Part shown: positions 59,785-64,000 of the stretch, one piece after another
How positions within the stretch are numbered: position 1 is the first letter of the stretch
Layout of the letters: each line of letters starts with the position of its first letter
NCBI GenBank assembly: GCA_024236055.1
Contig: JACKLF010000001.1
Span: forward strand, 62,001-126,000
Length of the DNA: 64,000 nt
Direction: 5' to 3'
Source of the DNA: Alphaproteobacteria bacterium
Lineage (GTDB): Bacteria; Pseudomonadota; Alphaproteobacteria; Micropepsales; Micropepsaceae
Notes under the pieces: generated by a model
The model's database searches: none
The model's input: the letters and a program-made list of their open reading frames with translations, nothing else
Told to the model about the DNA's origin: nothing
Translations under genes and position numbers: made by a program

Positions 59785-60219
59785 ATGTCCATTCGCCAGC
59801 TTCTCTATGTCAGCAACACCCGCACCGATCTCAACGACAGCGACCTGAACGCCATTCTGGAAAGCGCGCGCCGCAACAACCGCGCGCACCAGATCACGGG
59901 CATGCTTCTCTATCTGGAGGGCGCCTTTCTGCAGGTGCTCGAAGGGCCCGATCACGAAGTCGGCGCGGTCTATGACCGGATCGCCAGGGATCAGCGCCAC
60001 TGGGACACCCAGATACTGCTGGACCGTCAGGCGCAGCGGGCCTTCGGCGAATGGAGCATGGGGTTCGAGCGGCTGGACGGGCCCACGCCCGACGGCGCCT
60101 TTGCCGTGACGCTGGACCGGGTGATGGGAAAGATCGATCCGGAAAGCCTGAAGGACCTGCCGGCGCTGGTGGCGACCTTCTGCCGGATTCACCGGGGCGG
60201 TGGTCACGGCCTGGAATGA
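59785..60219 (+). CDS. BLUF-domain blue-light photoreceptor
   Basis: A 144-aa stand-alone BLUF protein. Flavin-network residues are present: Tyr8 (QLLYVS), Asn32 (ARRNNRAHQITGML), Gln50 (GAFLQVLEGP) and the Trp90/Met92 pair (FGEWSMGF). It senses blue light through FAD hydrogen-bond switching. A short C-terminal extension (about 40 residues) contains no known output domain, so it would signal by protein contact. ATG 59785; divergent from the ArsR gene, which suggests but does not show a link. Confidence 0.92.
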   Translation: MSIRQLLYVSNTRTDLNDSDLNAILESARRNNRAHQITGMLLYLEGAFLQVLEGPDHEVGAVYDRIARDQRHWDTQILLDRQAQRAFGEWSMGFERLDGPTPDGAFAVTLDRVMGKIDPESLKDLPALVATFCRIHRGGGHGLE

Positions 60220-60236
60220 GGCGCGCGCAAACGGAG

Positions 60237-60317
60237 GCTTGGCCCCACCAATTTTCGCCACCACCGATTTTCAGGAACTACACCGCCCTGTCCGGGCGAA
60301 AATTGGTGGAGCCAAGC
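60237..60317. repeat. Inverted copy of the tRNA-Ala 3' end (long hairpin)
   Basis: Arm 1 (60238-60259) and arm 2 (60295-60316) are 22 nt each with 21 complementary positions, plus one more pair outside; the loop is 35 nt. Arm 2 is the 3' end of tRNA-Ala plus nine trailer bases. The only mismatch is the tRNA base T70: the inverted copy carries the C variant. It lies between the convergent BLUF gene and the tRNA. Confidence 0.85.
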
Positions 60318-60379
60318 GGGATCGAACCGCTGACCTCCTGCATGCCATGCAGGCGCTCTCCCAGCTGAGCTATGGCCCC
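60304..60379 (-). tRNA. tRNA-Ala (anticodon GGC)
   Basis: A full 76-nt cloverleaf on the minus strand with encoded CCA. Acceptor GGGGCCA/TGGCTCC shows the G3-U70 pair that identifies alanine tRNA. D-arm GCTC-AGCTGGGA-GAGC, anticodon stem CCTGC/GCAGG with loop ATGGCAT (anticodon GGC, plus-strand 60344-60346), T-arm AGCGG-TTCGATC-CCGCT. It lies 67 nt downstream of the TIGR02300 gene. The 3' part recurs inverted at 60238-60259. Confidence 0.97.
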
Positions 60380-60446
60380 GTACCAAATCGGACCGGTCTG
60401 GTAGCCGATCCGCGTGCCGCCCGCAATGCGCGCGCGGCGTCAAAAA

Positions 60447-60980
60447 TCAGTTTTCGTCCTTTTCGATGTCGGCGTCGATGATGCCGGAGACGTCGTCCTC
60501 GTCGTCCTCGACCTCGCCCAGCAGGTCGTCATCGTCGTCATCGTCGTCGTCATCTTCGTCGTCGATCTCGATATCTTCCAGATCGTCGTCGTCGGACTCG
60601 TCGGCATCGACCACGCGCATCCCGTCGCGCTCGTCTTCTTCCTCGTCCTCTTCGTCTTCTTCCTCGTCCTCGCCGTCTTCGTCCTCGCCGGTGGCGGTGA
60701 CCTTCAGCGGGGTTTCCTCGACGGTCTCTTCCTCCTCGTCCTCATCGGATTCGGCGGCTTCGTCCTCGTCTTCATCCTCCTCGTCGTCGTCATCGGCATC
60801 CGAGGCGTCGACCGCGCCGTTGGCGGGTTCGGGCGCGCGGCTGCGGCGCTGCTTGAACAGGGTTTCGGGCTCGAAGCTGGCACCGCATTTCGGGCATTCG
60901 ATCGGCCGCTTGCCCAGGTCGTAAAACCTGGCGCTGCAGCTGGGACAGGCCCGTTTGGTTCCAAGATCTGCCTTGACCAA
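60447..60980 (-). CDS. TIGR02300 (FYDLN acid) zinc-ribbon protein
   Basis: A 177-aa protein: zinc ribbon at residues ~10-35 (ACPSCSARFYDLGKRPIECP then KCGASFEPE; two C-x2-C knuckles) with the FYDL motif, followed by a very acidic Asp/Glu tail containing runs of ten or so Asp. This is the alphaproteobacterial TIGR02300 family, function unknown. Start is TTG 60980 (LVKADLGTKR), since family proteins begin at this point. The GAC/GAG-rich coding repeat makes the region look like a microsatellite. Confidence 0.92.
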   Translation of the reverse strand: MVKADLGTKRACPSCSARFYDLGKRPIECPKCGASFEPETLFKQRRSRAPEPANGAVDASDADDDDEEDEDEDEAAESDEDEEEETVEETPLKVTATGEDEDGEDEEEDEEDEEEDERDGMRVVDADESDDDDLEDIEIDDEDDDDDDDDDDLLGEVEDDEDDVSGIIDADIEKDEN

Positions 60981-61101
60981 GATGTGCTACCCGTGAAGAA
61001 GAGGATTTCGGAGGGGCGCGTTTGCCACGGGTTGCCCCGCCTGTAAAGGTCTTTCCTTCAGCCCTCTTTATCCCCTTGTTCACCCCTTCTGTATCCGGCC
61101 C

Positions 61102-62466
61102 ATGACCCACCCCCATTCCCCTGAAAACGCCCGCCCCCTGGCGGCCCGGAAAAGCCCGGCTTTGACCGGCCAGGCCCAGGTTCCGGGCGACAAATCCATC
61201 TCCCAGCGGGCCCTGATCCTGGGGGCCCTGGCCGAGGGCCAGACCCGCGTGACCGGGCTGCTGGAATCGGGCGACGTCCATTCCACCGCAGGCGCCCTGC
61301 GCGGCTTTGGCGCGACCCTGACGCAGGAAGCGCCCGGCCGCTGGCTGGTGACCGGCACGGGGGTGGGGCAGTGGAAGAGCCCGGCCCAGCCGCTGGATTT
61401 CGGCAATTCGGGCACCGGCTCGCGCCTGGTGATGGGGGCGATGGCCACCACGCCCATTACCGCGGTGTTCACGGGCGATGCCAGCCTGCGCTCGCGGCCC
61501 ATGGCGCGGGTGGTCCAGCCGCTGGAGGTTTTCGGCATCCGCTATGAAGGGCAGGGCGAGAAGGTGCTGATGCCGCTCACCCTGCACGGCGCGGGCGGCG
61601 CACAGGCCGCGCAGGTGCATGTGAACACCGCCTCCGCCCAGGTGAAGTCGGCGCTGCTGCTGGCGGCGCTGAACGCCACCGGCACAACCCGCATCCGCCA
61701 GGACGTGCTGACCCGCGACCATAGCGAGAAGATGCTCAAGGCCTTTGGCGCCGATATCGAAGTCACCCCGCTCAGCGAGGGCGGCGAAGTGATCGCCCTG
61801 ACCGGGCCGGCGCGGCTGACCGGCTGCGCCATCGAGGTGCCGTCCGACCCGTCCTCGGCGGCCTTCCCGCTGGTGTCGGCGCTGATCGTGCCCGGCTCGC
61901 GGGTGGAGCTGCCGGGCATCCTGCTCAATCCGCGCCGCACCGGGCTGATCGAGACGCTGCTGGAAATGGGCGCCGACATCGCCATCGAGAACCGGCGCAG
62001 CAGCGGCGGCGAGGAGATCGGCGACCTGGTGGTCCATCACAGCACGCTGAAGGGCGTCACCGTGCCGGCGTCGCGCAGCGCCTCGATGATCGACGAATAT
62101 CCCATCCTGGCGGTGGCCGCGTCCTTTGCCGTCGGCGAGACGCACATGCTGGGGCTGGAAGAGTTGCGCGTGAAGGAAAGCGACCGGCTGGCGGCGGTGG
62201 CTGCCGGGCTGGCCGCCAACGGCGTGCCGCACCGGATCGAGGGCGACGACCTGATCGTGCAGGGCCTGGGGCCTGATAGTTCATCTGGCGGCGTGCCGGG
62301 CGGCGGCACCGTCACCACCCATCTGGACCACCGCATCGCGATGGCCTTCCTGACCATGGGGCTGGCGTCGCAGGCCCCGGTGACGGTGGATGACGTGACC
62401 ATGATCGCCACGTCCTTCCCCGAATATATGGACCTGATGAAAAGCCTCGGCGCGGTGTTCGCATGA
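61102..62466 (+). CDS. aroA: 3-phosphoshikimate 1-carboxyvinyltransferase (EPSP synthase)
   Basis: Shikimate-pathway enzyme that transfers enolpyruvyl from PEP to shikimate 3-phosphate. 454 aa: VPGDKSISQRALILGALAEG, the active-site LDFGNSGTGSRLVMGAMATT, RPMARVVQPLEVFGI, DEYPILAVAASFAVGET, LRVKESDRLAAVAAGL and HLDHRIAMAFLTMGL. The motif spelling GNSGTGSR (with Ala after GA-like position absent) is of the class II-like, alphaproteobacterial type. Its stop overlaps cmk by 4 nt, as is usual in this group. Confidence 0.97.
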   Translation: MTHPHSPENARPLAARKSPALTGQAQVPGDKSISQRALILGALAEGQTRVTGLLESGDVHSTAGALRGFGATLTQEAPGRWLVTGTGVGQWKSPAQPLDFGNSGTGSRLVMGAMATTPITAVFTGDASLRSRPMARVVQPLEVFGIRYEGQGEKVLMPLTLHGAGGAQAAQVHVNTASAQVKSALLLAALNATGTTRIRQDVLTRDHSEKMLKAFGADIEVTPLSEGGEVIALTGPARLTGCAIEVPSDPSSAAFPLVSALIVPGSRVELPGILLNPRRTGLIETLLEMGADIAIENRRSSGGEEIGDLVVHHSTLKGVTVPASRSASMIDEYPILAVAASFAVGETHMLGLEELRVKESDRLAAVAAGLAANGVPHRIEGDDLIVQGLGPDSSSGGVPGGGTVTTHLDHRIAMAFLTMGLASQAPVTVDDVTMIATSFPEYMDLMKSLGAVFA

Positions 62467-63143
62467 GTATCGTCATCGCCGTCGACGGCACCGCGGCATC
62501 GGGCAAGGGCACGCTGGCCAAGAAACTCGCCGCCCATTACGGCTTTGCCCATCTGGACTCGGGCGCGCTCTATCGGCTGACCGCCCTGGCGGTGCTGGAG
62601 GCCAAGGGCGACCCGTCCGCCGAGGCCGATGCGGTCCGGGGTGCGCGCACCATCGATCTGTCGCGGGCGGGCGATCCGGCCATCCGCACCGATGTGGTGG
62701 GTCAGGCCGCCAGCCAGGTCGCGGCCATCCCCGCCGTGCGCGCCGCCCTGCTGGATTTCCAGAAGTCCTTCCTGGCCCATCCGCCGGGCGGCAGCCTGGG
62801 CGCGGTGATGGATGGGCGCGACATCGGCACGGTGATCGCCCCCGATGCGACCGCCAAACTCTATGTCGATGCCCGCCCCGACTTGCGGGCCCACCGCCGC
62901 TGGCTGGAGCTGAAATCCATGGGGATCGCCCGGGACGAGGCCGGTCTGCTGGCCGAACTCATGGCGCGGGACGCCGCCGACAAGGCCCGGCCGGTCTCGC
63001 CCCTGAAGCAGGCGCCGGACGCCGCCTTGCTCGATACCTCCGATTTGGGTATAGAGCCCGCGTTCGCGGAAGCCCTCCGCCTGGTGGAACCCAAGGTTCG
63101 ACCCCAACTGGAGGGCATGCTCAAGGACCGCCACAGGGGCTAA
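62463..63143 (+). CDS. cmk: Cytidylate kinase
   Basis: Phosphorylates CMP/dCMP. 226 aa: P-loop IAVDGTAASGKGTLAKKLA, FAHLDSGALYRLTALA, GAVMDGRDIGTVIAPDATAK, and the lid with ARDAADKARPVSPLKQAPDA, then LLDTSDLGIEPAFAEALRLV. It overlaps aroA by 4 nt and precedes rpsA, the common aroA-cmk-rpsA order. Confidence 0.96.
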   Translation: MSIVIAVDGTAASGKGTLAKKLAAHYGFAHLDSGALYRLTALAVLEAKGDPSAEADAVRGARTIDLSRAGDPAIRTDVVGQAASQVAAIPAVRAALLDFQKSFLAHPPGGSLGAVMDGRDIGTVIAPDATAKLYVDARPDLRAHRRWLELKSMGIARDEAGLLAELMARDAADKARPVSPLKQAPDAALLDTSDLGIEPAFAEALRLVEPKVRPQLEGMLKDRHRG

Positions 63144-63277
63144 AGGAGGCCCGGCGTCCTTTTCGGGCACTTCCGCCTACTTCACCAAATCCCAACCCCG
63201 CCCGGGGCCGCATTGGCGTGCTTCGGGAAGTCCGCGGCGCAAATGCCGTCGGCACAACCATTGTTCAGGAACTTCAT

Positions 63278-64000
63278 ATGGCCCGCGCCGCAGCCGTCAC
63301 CAAGACCGAGACTTCCATTGCCGCTCCCTCCCGCGAAGATTTCGCGGCCATGCTGGAGCAGTCCTTCGAGACCCAGAGCCCCCAGGAAGGCTCGGTCATC
63401 AAGGGCACCATCGTTTCCATCGAGAATGACTTCGCCATCGTCGATGTCGGCCTGAAGACCGAAGGGCGGATCTCACTCAAGGAATTCGCCATGCCCGGCG
63501 TGCCCGCCGACATCAAGGAAGGCGACTCCGTCGAGGTCTATCTGGAGCGCGTCGAGAACGCCCTGGGCGAAGCCGTGCTGAGCCGCGACAAGGCCCGCCG
63601 CGAGGAAAGCTGGATCAAGCTGGAAAAGGCCTTCAACGATCAGGAGCGCGTCAACGGCGTGATCTTCGGCCGGGTCAAGGGCGGCTTCACCGTCGACCTG
63701 GACGGCGCCGTGGCCTTCCTGCCGGGCAGCCAGGTCGATGTGCGCCCCATGCGCGACGTCGGCCCGCTGATGAACCAGCAGCAGCTGTTCCAGATCCTGA
63801 AGATGGACCGCCGCCGGGGCAATATCGTGGTCTCGCGCCGCGCCGTCCTGGAAGAGCGCCGCGCCGAGGAGCGCACCAGCCTGGTCGCCTCGCTGCAGGA
63901 AAAGCAGATCGTCGAGGGCGTGGTGAAGAACATCACCGACTATGGCGCCTTCGTGGACCTGGGCGGTGTGGACGGCCTGCTGCACGTCACCGACATCGCC
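63278..64000 (+). CDS. rpsA: 30S ribosomal protein S1 (3' end beyond window)
   Basis: Starts at ATG 63278 with AGGA 8-10 nt upstream, 134 nt after cmk, and is still open at the right edge (241 codons visible). The first S1/OB domain (SVIKGTIVSIENDFAIVDVG followed by LKTEGRISLKEF), the second (VNGVIFGRVKGGFTVDLDGA then VAFLPGSQVDVRPM) and the start of the third (EGVVKNITDYGAFVDLGGVD then GLLHVTDIA) are present. S1 binds mRNA on the 30S subunit. Identification is certain; only the C-terminal repeats are missing. Confidence 0.96.
   Translation, partial: MARAAAVTKTETSIAAPSREDFAAMLEQSFETQSPQEGSVIKGTIVSIENDFAIVDVGLKTEGRISLKEFAMPGVPADIKEGDSVEVYLERVENALGEAVLSRDKARREESWIKLEKAFNDQERVNGVIFGRVKGGFTVDLDGAVAFLPGSQVDVRPMRDVGPLMNQQQLFQILKMDRRRGNIVVSRRAVLEERRAEERTSLVASLQEKQIVEGVVKNITDYGAFVDLGGVDGLLHVTDIA

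Noticed and set aside
60480..60800. GTC/TCG-rich repeat tract resembling a microsatellite
   Set aside because: It encodes the acidic Asp/Glu tail normal for TIGR02300 proteins on the minus strand; no repeat unit is perfectly iterated.
1..64000. CRISPR arrays, IS elements, prophage genes
   Set aside because: No regularly spaced repeats, transposases, integrases or phage structural genes were seen in any frame.
1..64000. Possibility that the window is a closed circle, since rpsA (right edge) and sppA (left edge) can be near neighbours in related genomes
   Set aside because: No shared sequence at the two ends is visible and the content is ordinary chromosomal housekeeping, so this is taken as a slice of a larger chromosome.

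Overview
The window is GC-rich, densely coded DNA from what looks like an alphaproteobacterial chromosome. The evidence is gene order and lineage-typical families: dnaJ-like/fabI/phosphatase/aroC facing pdxH, rnd-kdsD-lptC-lptA-lptB-rpoN-ptsN, aroA-cmk-rpsA, a DUF1150/Hsp20 pair, a TIGR02300 acidic zinc-ribbon protein and a complete ccoNOQPGHIS set. A Rhizomicrobium/Micropepsaceae-like organism is a guess. I see no phage, IS element or CRISPR array. One tRNA gene, tRNA-Ala(GGC), is present.

Layout. 0-7.4 kb: sppA (cut by the left edge), xseB with an apparent ATT start, dxs, an RNA methyltransferase, two tandem secreted C13-type (legumain-like) peptidases and an Rrf2 regulator. 7.4-17.3 kb: aroC, a frameshifted histidine phosphatase, fabI, a DnaJ-like chaperone, a Sel1 lipoprotein, pdxH, a CDF metal exporter, a CPA2 antiporter, an SDR and a CorA/ZntB-type channel. 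17.3-29 kb: a sulfide/low-oxygen island. On the minus strand are sqr, a DUF2892 membrane protein and the cytochrome bd operon cydP-cydA-cydB-cydX. Divergent from them are sqrR, a rhodanese and an RND adaptor and pump. A persulfide-dioxygenase-like MBL hydrolase follows, divergent from a second BigR-type regulator and a TauE/SafE exporter. 29-39.3 kb: hemN, ompW and ccoNOQPGHIS with FNR/FixK-type boxes. 39.3-46.8 kb: cardiolipin synthase, an EEP-family hydrolase, glycerate kinase coupled to a hybrid sensor kinase, and an FGE-like gene and a TolA-like gene whose facing 3' ends are full of frameshifts. 46.8-52.2 kb: the LPS-transport/rpoN/ptsN block. 52.2-60.2 kb: a cyclophilin, DUF1150/Hsp20, a frameshifted pabB-pabC fusion, a GMC oxidoreductase, two heavily frameshifted SDR genes with an ArsR regulator and operator, and a BLUF photoreceptor. 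60.2-64 kb: tRNA-Ala with an inverted copy of its 3' end, TIGR02300, aroA, cmk and the start of rpsA.

How the parts fit. The strongest system-level signal is 17.3-29 kb. SQR would oxidise sulfide and reduce quinone. The neighbouring cytochrome bd (an enzyme class known to tolerate sulfide) could re-oxidise the quinol. Rhodanese and the persulfide dioxygenase would process sulfane sulfur, TauE/SafE would export sulfite-type products, and an RND pump sits inside the operon. Two ArsR-family repressors with persulfide-sensor cysteines each sit beside a palindrome overlapping paired divergent promoters. The adjacent hemN/ompW/cco genes add a microaerobic module. A second theme is clustered indels at 9.17, 45.1-45.5, 54.95 and 57.8-59.3 kb. 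They spare conserved motifs and look more like sequence error or very recent decay than old pseudogenes.
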